Below are positions 46,098 to 54,498 of a stretch of 64,000 nt of DNA, in pieces. The DNA comes from CAUZIB01 sp963663925. GTDB lineage: Bacteria > Acidobacteriota > Vicinamibacteria > Vicinamibacterales > UBA8438. Below the pieces are notes generated by a model, which was not told the origin of the DNA, did not search any database, and worked only from the letters and a program-made list of their open reading frames with translations. Within the stretch, counting starts at the first letter, position 1; each line of letters starts with the position of its first letter. The stretch spans positions 3,224,001-3,288,000 of the forward strand of contig OZ250139.1 in assembly GCA_965237405.1 (NCBI GenBank). The letters are read 5' to 3'. The position numbers and the translations under genes were made by a program.

Positions 46098-46215
46098 GGT
46101 ATTGTCAAGTTGAGGCTGACGGCCGTTTTTGATGCCCAGCATGGTGGGTTCGCGACGAGCTCGACCCAGTATCTTGGGGGTCGATCGACGTGCTTTTCGT
46201 CAACTTGACAATACC
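46098..46215 (+). mobile_element. MITE-like element, copy C
   Basis: 118 bp with perfect inverted termini GGTATTGTCAAGTTGA and TCAACTTGACAATACC. The core contains GGCCGTTTTTGATGCCCAGC and CTTGGGGGTCGATCGACG, shared with copies A and B. It is noncoding. No gene is seen between it and 46488. Confidence 0.9.
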
Positions 46216-46488
46216 CTCACCAGAGCCAACATCGAAGAGTGGGTGATGACGACATGTCGGGACCAAGCGCCGCGCGGTGGCGCTCGCCGAGGGCTGTGTG
46301 AGGGTCGTCGTCAATGTCGGATCGGGCGTCGGAACGGCGACCAAAGGATGATCCAGAAGGGCACGTATGGATCATCTTTTCGACTGCGGTGTTTCCCCTT
46401 CCCGGATTACATGGACTCCTCCCGGCACTGCGATGCAACATCCTGGGGAGCAGTGAACGGTTCAGGATGAACCAGGAGGGAGGCCGAA

Positions 46489-46635
46489 ATGGATGGTACG
46501 ACAGTGGCGGTGGATCTCACAAAGAGGGTGTTCGTTGTGGCGGTAGCGAACGATCGAGGCCAGATCCTCAACCGCAAGCGGTACGGCCGGGCTTCGTTTC
46601 AGCGCTTTCTGGAAACCCGGCCACCGTTAGCGTGA
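46489..46635 (+). pseudogene. IS110-family transposase, N-terminal fragment
   Basis: 48 codons: MDGTTVAVDLTKRVFVVAVA then NDRGQILNRKRYGRASFQRF. This is the first strand with the initial Asp of the RuvC-like DEDD domain. It is preceded by a purine-rich Shine-Dalgarno (AGGAGGGAGG). The frame stops 4 nt before the sirtuin gene. It is a different subgroup from the element at 21892. Confidence 0.7.
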
Positions 46636-46638
46636 CAA

Positions 46639-47388
46639 ATGACGGACGGGAGTTCGGAGAAGCAGACCGCCCGTGAGCTGGTCGCGAGCGCGTCACGCAT
46701 CGTGGGCTTCACCGGCGCCGGCATCTCGACGGAGTCAGGTGTGCCAGATTTTCGGAGTCCGGAGGGCGTATGGGCGCGAAACCGGACTGTCTACTTCCAG
46801 GAATTCCTATCGAGCGAGGCTGATCGGATCGAATACTGGCGGCAGAAGATGGAGGGTTGGCCCGCCATGCGCGACGCGCGCCCGAACGCCGGGCACCACG
46901 CGTTCGTCGCGCTGCACACGCAGGGCAAGCTGCAGGCGATGATCACGCAAAATATCGAACGCCTGCACCAGCGGTCAGGTTTGCCGGCCGACCTCGTCCT
47001 GGAACTGCACGGCACCACGACCGAGGCGGTCTGTCTGACCTGCGGCGACCGCATACCGTCCGACGAGGCGTGCCGGCGGGTGGCGGGCGGCGAGCTCGCC
47101 CCGCGCTGCAAGGCGTGCGGCGGGTTGCTCAAGCCGGCGACCGTGTCTTTCGGCCAGGCAATGCCGCACGACGTCATGGTGCGGGCGTATGCGGCCGCCG
47201 AGTCCTGCGACCTGCTGCTTGCAGTCGGCTCCTCGCTGGTGGTCGAGCCGGCGGCGTCGATTCCCCGAATCGCCAAGCGCGCCGGCGCGCGCCTGATTAT
47301 CGTCAACCGCGAGCCGACCCCGCTGGACGTCATCGCGGACGTGGTCATGCACGGCGAGATCGGCGCCATCCTGCCCGCACTCGTATAG
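46639..47388 (+). CDS. cobB: Sirtuin (NAD-dependent protein deacylase)
   Basis: 249 aa. NAD-binding motif GFTGAGISTESGVPDFRSPE is near residue 25, TQNIERLHQRSG near 103, catalytic His is in LELHGTTTEAVC, and the zinc site is formed by CLTC and CKAC. GSSLVVEPAASIPRIA and IIVNREPTPLD close the Rossmann fold. The normally invariant TQNID reads TQNIE here. Sirtuins remove acyl groups from lysines using NAD. Three sides are mobile or broken DNA, and a mutM stub starts 8 nt downstream. Confidence 0.85.
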   Translation: MTDGSSEKQTARELVASASRIVGFTGAGISTESGVPDFRSPEGVWARNRTVYFQEFLSSEADRIEYWRQKMEGWPAMRDARPNAGHHAFVALHTQGKLQAMITQNIERLHQRSGLPADLVLELHGTTTEAVCLTCGDRIPSDEACRRVAGGELAPRCKACGGLLKPATVSFGQAMPHDVMVRAYAAAESCDLLLAVGSSLVVEPAASIPRIAKRAGARLIIVNREPTPLDVIADVVMHGEIGAILPALV

Positions 47389-47396
47389 GCCCTTCC

Positions 47397-47504
47397 ATGC
47401 CAGAGCTCCCCGAAGTAGAGACCGTCCGGCGCACCCTAGCGCCGGCCCTCGAAGGACACCATCTCCGCCGTTTCGTTCGACTGGCCGCGCACCTGCGTCA
47501 GTGA
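47397..47504 (+). pseudogene. mutM: Formamidopyrimidine-DNA glycosylase, 35-codon stub
   Basis: MPELPEVETVRRTLAPALEG then HHLRRFVRL is the unmistakable MutM/Nei N-terminus with catalytic Pro2 and Glu3. The frame stops at TGA 47502-47504, and the rest of the gene is absent before the IS5 end at 47589. The sirtuin and mutM were probably in one operon. Confidence 0.85.
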
Positions 47505-47588
47505 CTGCGCGCGAGACGGAGGTGCGCCCCGGGGTTTCCCTGCGGGCTCCTAGGCGTGGCGCAAGATTTCGCCGAAGCCGCCGATTGG

Positions 47589-48112
47589 GGCGTTGTTGCA
47601 CGAATCGTCACGGGCCCGCACGATGCCCACCGACAGGATCCTCACGGGCCGATGCGATATGACACTGGTCGGCCGAGCTCGGTCATCCGATTGAGGATCA
47701 CACAGCCGAGGACGACCTCACTCCCCTGTCCAGCTGGACTCCGGGCGCGAAGGCCATCGGCGATGATGGACGTGTCGCGGAAGAACGTGTTCTCCACCCG
47801 GCTCTGACGATGGTACCCTGACGTCTTTTTCCAGCGGCGCGGTCCGAGCTGCTTCACCAACGTGATCGTCCGATCCCGCGCGGGCGACCGCGGGCCGTGG
47901 CCAGAGACGTTCGCCGTCCTGGCCGGTGGGATGACGACCGTCGCACCCCGCGCCGTCGCGGTCTCGTAGACGGCGACCGTGTCATAGGCGGCGTCAGCGG
48001 TGATGCGCACGAGAGGACCATCGACCGCGATGAGTAGATCGAGGGCTGTGGTCGCATCATCACTCGTCGCCTCGGTCAGCGTGTGGACACGGATCACGCC
48101 TGACTGATCGAG
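47589..48112 (-). pseudogene. IS5-family transposase, 3' half (copy 2)
   Basis: From the left terminus GGCGTTGTTGCA, the minus strand encodes SGVIRVHTLTEATSDDATTA, LVRITADAAYDTVAVYETAT (second Asp), SGYHRQSRVENTFFRDTSII (Glu) and stops after LGRPVSYRIGP. It is cut at 48112 by another IS5-type end (GGCGTTGGTGCG). Confidence 0.8.
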
Positions 48113-48470
48113 GCGTTGGTGCGCGGATGCGGGCAGGCCTACGCGCTTCAAACCGTCGAGCCCGTCACCTACCGATGTGGTACGAGACGGGTCTGCCAAG
48201 CTCGGTCATCCGGTGCAGAACGTTACACGCGAGCACGGCCTCACGCCGTTGCCCCGATGAACTGCGTGCCCGAAGACCGTCGCCGACGATCGACTTGTAC
48301 CGGAAGAACGCATTCTCCACGCGCGCTTGCTGATGGTAACCAGACGCCTTCGTCCACCGTCGCCGTCCGAGAGCCTTCACCCTCCTGATCGTCCGATCGC
48401 GGGCACCTGATCGGGCGCCCCGTCGAGACAACGACGCGGTCTTGGTCGGCGGCACCACGACCCTCGCCGG
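48113..48470 (-). pseudogene. IS5-family transposase, 3' part (second subtype)
   Basis: Terminus GGCGTTGGTGCGCGG, then a frame ending at TGA 48165-48167: DRTIRRVKALGRRRWTKASG, YHQQARVENAFFRYKSI and MTELGRPVSYHIGR. The subtype matches the element at 55961-58234. Upstream (higher coordinates) it is replaced by the nested introns, so its VVPPTK region looks like their 3' exon. Confidence 0.75.
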
Positions 48471-48502
48471 TCGGGTAGACCAGGGTCGTTGCTGACCCTG
48501 GC
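48471..48502 (-). ncRNA. Domain VI-like hairpin of the outer intron
   Basis: Minus strand CCAGGGTC-AGCAAC-GACCCTGG followed by TCTACCCGA, a form typical of group II 3' ends. It differs from the two 33-nt repeats beside it. Confidence 0.5.
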
Positions 48503-48568
48503 ACCGGGTCGCCGGAGGCGGTCACCCGCCTCCGGACCGGGTCGCCGGAGGCGGTCACCCGCCTCCGG
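48503..48568 (-). repeat. Two tandem 33-nt hairpins, domain VI-like
   Basis: Units 48503-48535 and 48536-48568 are identical, each with CCGGAGGCGG-GTGA-CCGCCTCCGG on the minus strand. One unit per inner intron is expected if intron 1 sits inside intron 2 just after domain V. Confidence 0.7.
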
Positions 48569-48575
48569 CTCCCAC

Positions 48576-48609
48576 AGAACGGAGCGTGCGGATTTCCCGC
48601 ACTCCGCTC
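48576..48609 (-). ncRNA. Group II intron domain V (intron 1)
   Basis: Minus strand GAGCGGAGTGCGGG, loop AAAT, CCGCACGCTCCGTTC. The AGC triad and GAAA-type tetraloop are present. It lies about 14 nt after the RT stop, the usual position. Confidence 0.8.
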
Positions 48610-48622
48610 TTCGCAAACTGAT

Positions 48623-50044
48623 TCACAGCACAGCGAGTGCTTGCAGCTCCCGATGCGGGAGACGTAAACGTGGTCGCTGCAACGGGTGCCTCGCCTTAAT
48701 CTGGTGAAAGACGTCCCAAGAGATGTGGCCCTTGCGACTCCGGCTGCTGAGCATCTTGCGCCAGTAGCGCTCGACGGCATGGCCTATGCGCTGCAGGGCA
48801 CGGAAGTTCCCCGCCACCCCGAAGTACGCATAGTGCCCCTGCAAGAGGCGGTTCAGGTTCAGGGCCTGCTCTCGAACCGGCAAGTGCCGCATCCGCCGCA
48901 TCAGGTCGCGGAGCGTCGTCAGGGTGCGGCGGACCCGGGACTTCTCAGTCCGAATCCCCACTTTGTATCCCCCGCCCCGATTCCGGGTGCAGTACAGGGT
49001 GAAGCCGACGAAGTAGATCGTCTCCGGTCGTCTTCTCCCTCGTTTCGGTGCGTGCCTTGCGGCGAACCGGCCGAACTCGACCAGTTTCGTTTTGTTCGGT
49101 TCCAGCGTCAGATTGAACTTCGCCAACCGCTTGCGCAGGACACCCTGGACACGTAATGCATCGGCTCGGTACTGAAAACACACCACGAAGTCGTCGAGGT
49201 AGCGGACCATATATGCCTCGCCTTTCAGACGGGGCTTCACCACGCGTTCGAACCAGAGGTCGAGGACGTAGTGGAGGTACACATTGCTCAACAGGACGCT
49301 AATGGAGCCGCCCTGTGGGGTGCCTTCCTCACTCGGCTGATGCACGCCGTCTTCCAGGGCGCCGGCTTTCAACCAGCGCCTCATCAGGCTGAGCAGGCGA
49401 GGGTCGCCGACTCGGTGCTCGACGAAGCGGAGCAACCAGTCGTGGTTCAGACTCCCAAAGAAGTTCTTCAAATCCGCCTCAAGGACCCAGCTCACCTTCC
49501 GCCCCGCTATCACTTCCGTGAGCGTGGCGAGGGCGTGATGGGCACCTTGACCCGGCCGCCCGCCGAACGAGCAGGGCATGAAGTCCTCCTCGTAGATGGC
49601 GGACAACACTTGGGCGACGCTTCGCTGAAGCGCCCGGTCGGCCACACATGGCACGCCAATCGGACGCTTCTCACGCTTCCCTGGTTTGGGGATGTGCACC
49701 CGCCTGACGGCAGGTGCCGGATATCCCCGGCGGTGCATGGACCGGAGCATCGGCTCGACCCACGCCTTGAACTCCTCCTGCGCTTCCTCCACTGTTTGCC
49801 CATCCACGCCCGGCGCCGTCTTCGAGGACATTCCACAGAGGTTCCCCCAAATTCGGCCCCGAGTGACATGATGCGCCAGTGAAATAAAACGCACCTTCGG
49901 CTCACAACGAGCTTTGGCTGCTATCCGTTCGAGTCCCGTTTCCATGACAGGCGGTTCTCCTCTTTGCATAGAAGGCCCTCTCGTCCATTGCATGACGCTC
50001 ATGTTGCCCTCGAACGACTCAGTTTCCGCTGGCCGCTTCCCCAT
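48623..50044 (-). CDS. Group II intron reverse transcriptase/maturase, copy 1
   Basis: 473 aa from ATG 50044 (in-frame Met15 or Met34 are also possible). RT motifs are FGGRPGQGAHHALATL, VLEADLKNFFGSLNHDWLLR, EEGTPQGGSISVLLSNVYLH and YMVRYLDDFVVCFQ. The last has YLDD where most group II enzymes have YADD. Domain X (maturase) follows with LRDLMRRMRHLPV and YWRKMLSSRSRKGHISWDVF. No C-terminal HNH endonuclease is present, as in classes that insert next to hairpins. It differs from copy 2 only at residue 54 (Ile for Thr). Confidence 0.9.
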   Translation of the reverse strand: MGKRPAETESFEGNMSVMQWTRGPSMQRGEPPVMETGLERIAAKARCEPKVRFISLAHHVTRGRIWGNLCGMSSKTAPGVDGQTVEEAQEEFKAWVEPMLRSMHRRGYPAPAVRRVHIPKPGKREKRPIGVPCVADRALQRSVAQVLSAIYEEDFMPCSFGGRPGQGAHHALATLTEVIAGRKVSWVLEADLKNFFGSLNHDWLLRFVEHRVGDPRLLSLMRRWLKAGALEDGVHQPSEEGTPQGGSISVLLSNVYLHYVLDLWFERVVKPRLKGEAYMVRYLDDFVVCFQYRADALRVQGVLRKRLAKFNLTLEPNKTKLVEFGRFAARHAPKRGRRRPETIYFVGFTLYCTRNRGGGYKVGIRTEKSRVRRTLTTLRDLMRRMRHLPVREQALNLNRLLQGHYAYFGVAGNFRALQRIGHAVERYWRKMLSSRSRKGHISWDVFHQIKARHPLQRPRLRLPHRELQALAVL

Positions 50045-50474
50045 GTAGCCGGCTCTCCCGACCTCGGAGTACTATCAGCCAGTCTGACTTCCGCCAGGTC
50101 ATCGGGTCGTCCTCGCGTTGGTAGCTCGTCGGACCCTACAAGCGCCGCTTGAACCTGACGGACCTCCCTTGTTCCCGTGAGGCCCTTCAACTGCATGCCG
50201 ACGGTACGAACCCCGGAAGCGCCTTGCTGCCACTCGCCATCACGCGGCGCAAGATGTTGCCTTCCCCCTTGGGAGATGGGGTCGGCCCCTCCAACCACGA
50301 TCGATTTCGGGGCTATCTTTCCGTTCACTTGCGTTCCGGCCTACAGTTTCCCTGTCTACGCTTCGCAGCGGCCGTTACCGAACGCCACGCAAGACTCGGT
50401 ACGCGGCTGCTGGCTAGGCCTTGCCGCGGTTGCCATTTCAGGCGCCTGTGCCTCACGAGCTTTCAAGGCGCAAC
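50045..50474 (-). ncRNA. Intron 1 domains I-III
   Basis: 430 nt between the RT start and the 5' end (GTTGCGCCTTGAAAGC at 50474). They contain GACAGGGAAACTGTAGGCCG and many paired GC blocks. Same as 51950-52379. Confidence 0.7.
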
Positions 50475-50480
50475 TCCCAC

Positions 50481-50514
50481 AGAACGGAGCGTGCGGATTT
50501 CCCGCACTCCGCTC
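50481..50514 (-). ncRNA. Group II intron domain V (intron 2)
   Basis: Identical to the domain V at 48576. It is followed within a few bases (CTGTGGGAG) by the 5' end of intron 1 instead of its own domain VI. Confidence 0.8.
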
Positions 50515-50527
50515 TTCGCAAACTGAT

Positions 50528-51949
50528 TCACAGCACAGCGAGTGCTTGCAGCTCCCGATGCGGGAGACGTAAACGTGGTCGCTGCAACGGGTGCCTCGCC
50601 TTAATCTGGTGAAAGACGTCCCAAGAGATGTGGCCCTTGCGACTCCGGCTGCTGAGCATCTTGCGCCAGTAGCGCTCGACGGCATGGCCTATGCGCTGCA
50701 GGGCACGGAAGTTCCCCGCCACCCCGAAGTACGCATAGTGCCCCTGCAAGAGGCGGTTCAGGTTCAGGGCCTGCTCTCGAACCGGCAAGTGCCGCATCCG
50801 CCGCATCAGGTCGCGGAGCGTCGTCAGGGTGCGGCGGACCCGGGACTTCTCAGTCCGAATCCCCACTTTGTATCCCCCGCCCCGATTCCGGGTGCAGTAC
50901 AGGGTGAAGCCGACGAAGTAGATCGTCTCCGGTCGTCTTCTCCCTCGTTTCGGTGCGTGCCTTGCGGCGAACCGGCCGAACTCGACCAGTTTCGTTTTGT
51001 TCGGTTCCAGCGTCAGATTGAACTTCGCCAACCGCTTGCGCAGGACACCCTGGACACGTAATGCATCGGCTCGGTACTGAAAACACACCACGAAGTCGTC
51101 GAGGTAGCGGACCATATATGCCTCGCCTTTCAGACGGGGCTTCACCACGCGTTCGAACCAGAGGTCGAGGACGTAGTGGAGGTACACATTGCTCAACAGG
51201 ACGCTAATGGAGCCGCCCTGTGGGGTGCCTTCCTCACTCGGCTGATGCACGCCGTCTTCCAGGGCGCCGGCTTTCAACCAGCGCCTCATCAGGCTGAGCA
51301 GGCGAGGGTCGCCGACTCGGTGCTCGACGAAGCGGAGCAACCAGTCGTGGTTCAGACTCCCAAAGAAGTTCTTCAAATCCGCCTCAAGGACCCAGCTCAC
51401 CTTCCGCCCCGCTATCACTTCCGTGAGCGTGGCGAGGGCGTGATGGGCACCTTGACCCGGCCGCCCGCCGAACGAGCAGGGCATGAAGTCCTCCTCGTAG
51501 ATGGCGGACAACACTTGGGCGACGCTTCGCTGAAGCGCCCGGTCGGCCACACATGGCACGCCAATCGGACGCTTCTCACGCTTCCCTGGTTTGGGGATGT
51601 GCACCCGCCTGACGGCAGGTGCCGGATATCCCCGGCGGTGCATGGACCGGAGCATCGGCTCGACCCACGCCTTGAACTCCTCCTGCGCTTCCTCCACTGT
51701 TTGCCCATCCACGCCCGGCGCCGTCTTCGAGGACATTCCACAGAGGTTCCCCCAAATTCGGCCCCGAGTGACATGATGCGCCAGTGAAGTAAAACGCACC
51801 TTCGGCTCACAACGAGCTTTGGCTGCTATCCGTTCGAGTCCCGTTTCCATGACAGGCGGTTCTCCTCTTTGCATAGAAGGCCCTCTCGTCCATTGCATGA
51901 CGCTCATGTTGCCCTCGAACGACTCAGTTTCCGCTGGCCGCTTCCCCAT
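50528..51949 (-). CDS. Group II intron reverse transcriptase/maturase, copy 2
   Basis: 473 aa, same motifs as copy 1: template-strand grip FGGRPGQGAHHAL, catalytic Asp in EADLKNFFGSLNHDW, YLDD core and maturase domain X, with no endonuclease domain. Residue 54 is Thr. The near-perfect identity over the whole 1.9-kb unit indicates a very recent insertion of one copy into the other, or an assembly duplication. The protein normally binds its own intron RNA, aids splicing and drives retrohoming. Confidence 0.9.
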   Translation of the reverse strand: MGKRPAETESFEGNMSVMQWTRGPSMQRGEPPVMETGLERIAAKARCEPKVRFTSLAHHVTRGRIWGNLCGMSSKTAPGVDGQTVEEAQEEFKAWVEPMLRSMHRRGYPAPAVRRVHIPKPGKREKRPIGVPCVADRALQRSVAQVLSAIYEEDFMPCSFGGRPGQGAHHALATLTEVIAGRKVSWVLEADLKNFFGSLNHDWLLRFVEHRVGDPRLLSLMRRWLKAGALEDGVHQPSEEGTPQGGSISVLLSNVYLHYVLDLWFERVVKPRLKGEAYMVRYLDDFVVCFQYRADALRVQGVLRKRLAKFNLTLEPNKTKLVEFGRFAARHAPKRGRRRPETIYFVGFTLYCTRNRGGGYKVGIRTEKSRVRRTLTTLRDLMRRMRHLPVREQALNLNRLLQGHYAYFGVAGNFRALQRIGHAVERYWRKMLSSRSRKGHISWDVFHQIKARHPLQRPRLRLPHRELQALAVL

Positions 51950-52379
51950 GTAGCCGGCTCTCCCGACCTCGGAGTACTATCAGCCAGTCTGACTTCCGCC
52001 AGGTCATCGGGTCGTCCTCGCGTTGGTAGCTCGTCGGACCCTACAAGCGCCGCTTGAACCTGACGGACCTCCCTTGTTCCCGTGAGGCCCTTCAACTGCA
52101 TGCCGACGGTACGAACCCCGGAAGCGCCTTGCTGCCACTCGCCATCACGCGGCGCAAGATGTTGCCTTCCCCCTTGGGAGATGGGGTCGGCCCCTCCAAC
52201 CACGATCGATTTCGGGGCTATCTTTCCGTTCACTTGCGTTCCGGCCTACAGTTTCCCTGTCTACGCTTCGCAGCGGCCGTTACCGAACGCCACGCAAGAC
52301 TCGGTACGCGGCTGCTGGCTAGGCCTTGCCGCGGTTGCCATTTCAGGCGCCTGTGCCTCACGAGCTTTCAAGGCGCAAC
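51950..52379 (-). ncRNA. Intron 2 domains I-III
   Basis: Same 430-nt block as intron 1, starting GTTGCGCC at 52379. It directly follows the outer intron's domain V and linker (CTGTGGGCG). Confidence 0.7.
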
Positions 52380-52386
52380 GCCCACA

Positions 52387-52420
52387 GATCCGGACGTGCG
52401 GGTTCTGCCGCATCCGGCTC
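52387..52420 (-). ncRNA. Group II intron domain V (outer intron)
   Basis: 34 nt on the minus strand: GAGCCGGATGCGG, loop region CAGAAC, then CCGCACGTCCGGATC. It differs from the inner introns at many stem positions with pairing kept. Confidence 0.75.
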
Positions 52421-53169
52421 CTCGACAGATGGCTTCGCTACGCGCCGTCGCGTACCCGCTGGTCCAGGAAGCCAGGCGATGGCCACCGCCATCCCTACGG
52501 CTTGTCTGGCCAGTTCGGCTATCCGTTGTTGTGACGTGGAGACGGAACCCAACCTCGGTGTGTTGGCCGTCTTTCCCTCCACCGGTGCCACCTGCCGGTG
52601 CCCCCTTCCCTCCACGGGGTCTCGTGGGCTCAATTCCCCCGCTTCGGCGGTACTCTGAGACACGCCGACTCCTCGCCGCCCATCCCCCCGCGCTTCGTTG
52701 CCTTCGCCCGGCGGTACCATCCGAGCACCTGCGGTTCGCTCCGTCGGACGCCAGGTGCGACGTCCACGGCCTCGGGCTTGGTGAGCCGGTGCCCGCCCCC
52801 CGGCGGTCTTTACGATGGAGACGACGAGGCCTCCCGGGTTCCCGGGAAACCCACCCGCCCGCATGCCACGCGCTCCGACCCCGGCGAGGTCGCCGCCTCC
52901 ACGGCCTCTGAGACGCGGCGAGATGACCTTCCGTCCAACGCGCACGACGTCGGCCCTCGCACGCAATGCATTTCGGGGCTCAATCACGCGGCCTACGGGC
53001 TCCCTGTGAACGCTTCGCGCCCGGGGTCACCCCAGGCCCACGCATCACTCGGTTCCGGCTGGCGGCCGACCGTGGCCGGATGGGATTGGTTCCCCACAGG
53101 GTTTCGAACAAGGTTTCAAAGATCACATCACGGCATCGTGTCCCCCTTGACCGGGCTTTCCCGGCACAC
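52421..53169 (-). ncRNA. Outer ORF-less group II intron, 5' domains
   Basis: About 750 nt without a reverse transcriptase. It shares landmarks with the inner introns, such as GCGAAGCGTTCACAGGGA and GAGCCCCGAAAT, but is diverged. The 5' end candidate GTGTGCCGG fits the GTGYG rule and abuts an IS5 terminus at about 53170. Such an intron would need a maturase supplied in trans. Confidence 0.6.
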
Positions 53170-53221
53170 GCGTTGGTGCACGAATCGTCACGGGCCCACA
53201 CGATGCCACCCGACAGGATCC

Positions 53222-54172
53222 TCACCTGCCGATGCGATATGACACGGGTCGGCCGAGGGCGGTCATCCGATTCAGGATCTCACAGCCGAGGACGGCCTCA
53301 CTCCCCTGCCCAGCTGGACTCCGGGCGCGAAGACCATCGCCGATGATGGACGTCTAGCGGAAGAACGTGTTCTCCACCCGGTCCTGACGATGGTACCCTG
53401 ACGCCTTCTTCCAGCGACGCCGTCCGAGCGTCTTCACCCACATGATCGTCCGATCCCGCGCGGGCGACCACGGGCCGTGGCCAGAGACGTTCGCCGTCCT
53501 GACCGGTGGGATGACGACTGTCGCACCCCGCGCCGTCGCCGTTTCGTAGACGGCGACCGTGTCAGAGGCGGCGTCAGCGGTGACGCGCACGAGAGGACCC
53601 TCGACCGCGGTGAGCAGATCGAGGGCGGTGGTCGCATCATCACCCGTCGCCTCGGTCAGCGTGTGGACGAGAATCGCGCCTGACTGATCGACGCCACGGC
53701 GGAGCTACCGCCAGCCACGCTGGCCGCGGCCCCCGTGTGTCGCGACGGCCCACGCGCCTTGGCCCACGATCGACAGGCCGGTGCTCTCGACGATGAGATG
53801 GATGGGTCCCGTGGCCGGGACGCGACGGAGCATCACAGCAAGCTGCTGACTCCGCCGCGAGCGTGTGGTGTGGTCCGGCGCATCCAGATCGGCGCCCATC
53901 AAGGCCAGGACCGACCGCACGAACCCCTCCGTCTGGCGCAAGGGTAAGCTGAAGACAAGCCGGAGGACCAACGCGGTCTCGATCGTCACATCCGAGAACC
54001 GCTTCTGCCCGCCGGGTCGACCGGAGGGCGACGGTCGCCGTCGCCACGCGTCCGTGGCATCGGCAGAGAGCCACAGGGTCACGTCACCTCACTGGACGAG
54101 CGCTCGCTCGTACTCCCGCCAGTTCCCGACACGATACGGTGTCTTGTATTTCGGAGGCACCCTCGACTTCAT
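53222..54172 (-). pseudogene. IS5-family transposase with three stop codons (copy 3)
   Basis: ATG 54172 (MKSRVPPKYKTPYRVGNWRE) to TGA 53224-53222. In-frame stops lie after ERALVQ, after GRGQRGWR and after RVENTFFR. Otherwise all regions, including LIVESTGLSIVGQGAW and TADAASDTVAVYETA, align with copy 1. A clear pseudogene; a terminus variant (GCGTTGGTGCACGAA) lies at 53170. Confidence 0.85.
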
Positions 54173-54260
54173 CAGCAGGATCGTGCGCCGGCCGCGGCAA
54201 CAGGACCAGCCGGTTGACGATGCCCGCCGAAGTGAGGGTCAGGAGCCATGCACCAAAGCC

Positions 54261-54497
54261 TCACATCATGCCGGCGACAAACGGCTGCTTGGGCAGACGG
54301 GCGACGGGGTCGATCCGCGCGGTGCGGTGGCGGCAGTCGCGACAGCGCAGGCGGACCGCGAGTTCGGCCACGCGCATACGGGGATGGGTGCATGGATGGG
54401 TCAGCACTTCGGCGGGGTCCACGCGTGCCTGACGACCGCAGGTGTCACACGTCGCGACGAACATCCACGCGCCGTCGGCGTAGTCACCCAGCCGCAT
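54261..54497 (-). CDS. Small Zn-ribbon protein
   Basis: 78 aa from ATG 54497, 1 nt after the polymerase stop, so translationally coupled. Two CxxC pairs (CDTCGRQARV and RCRDCRHRTA) and two His (THPCTHPRM) suggest a zinc ribbon. No family is recognised. Its fixed position behind a Y-family polymerase hints at an accessory subunit or a DNA-binding partner. Confidence 0.65.
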   Translation of the reverse strand: MRLGDYADGAWMFVATCDTCGRQARVDPAEVLTHPCTHPRMRVAELAVRLRCRDCRHRTARIDPVARLPKQPFVAGMM

Positions 54498-54498
54498 C

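Larger units (their letters stand above)
48471..53169 (-). mobile_element. Three nested group II introns (twintron-like)
   Basis: Read on the minus strand, the outer intron starts near 53169 (GTGTGCC) and runs to its domain V at 52387-52420. A second intron starts at 52379 and runs to its domain V at 50481-50514. A third starts at 50474 and runs to its domain V at 48576-48609. Two identical 33-nt hairpins and a third hairpin then follow (48568 down to 48471), which I read as the three domain VI pieces in inside-out order. The two inner introns repeat with a period of 1905 bp. Confidence 0.75.

Noticed and set aside
48503..48568. CRISPR-like short tandem repeat
   Set aside because: Only two units, directly adjacent without spacers, each a perfect hairpin next to intron domain V. 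Domain VI pieces are the better reading.
49271..49882. 203-codon plus-strand frame inside both intron RTs
   Set aside because: Antisense to the RT catalytic core. Its presence in two copies only reflects the intron repeat.
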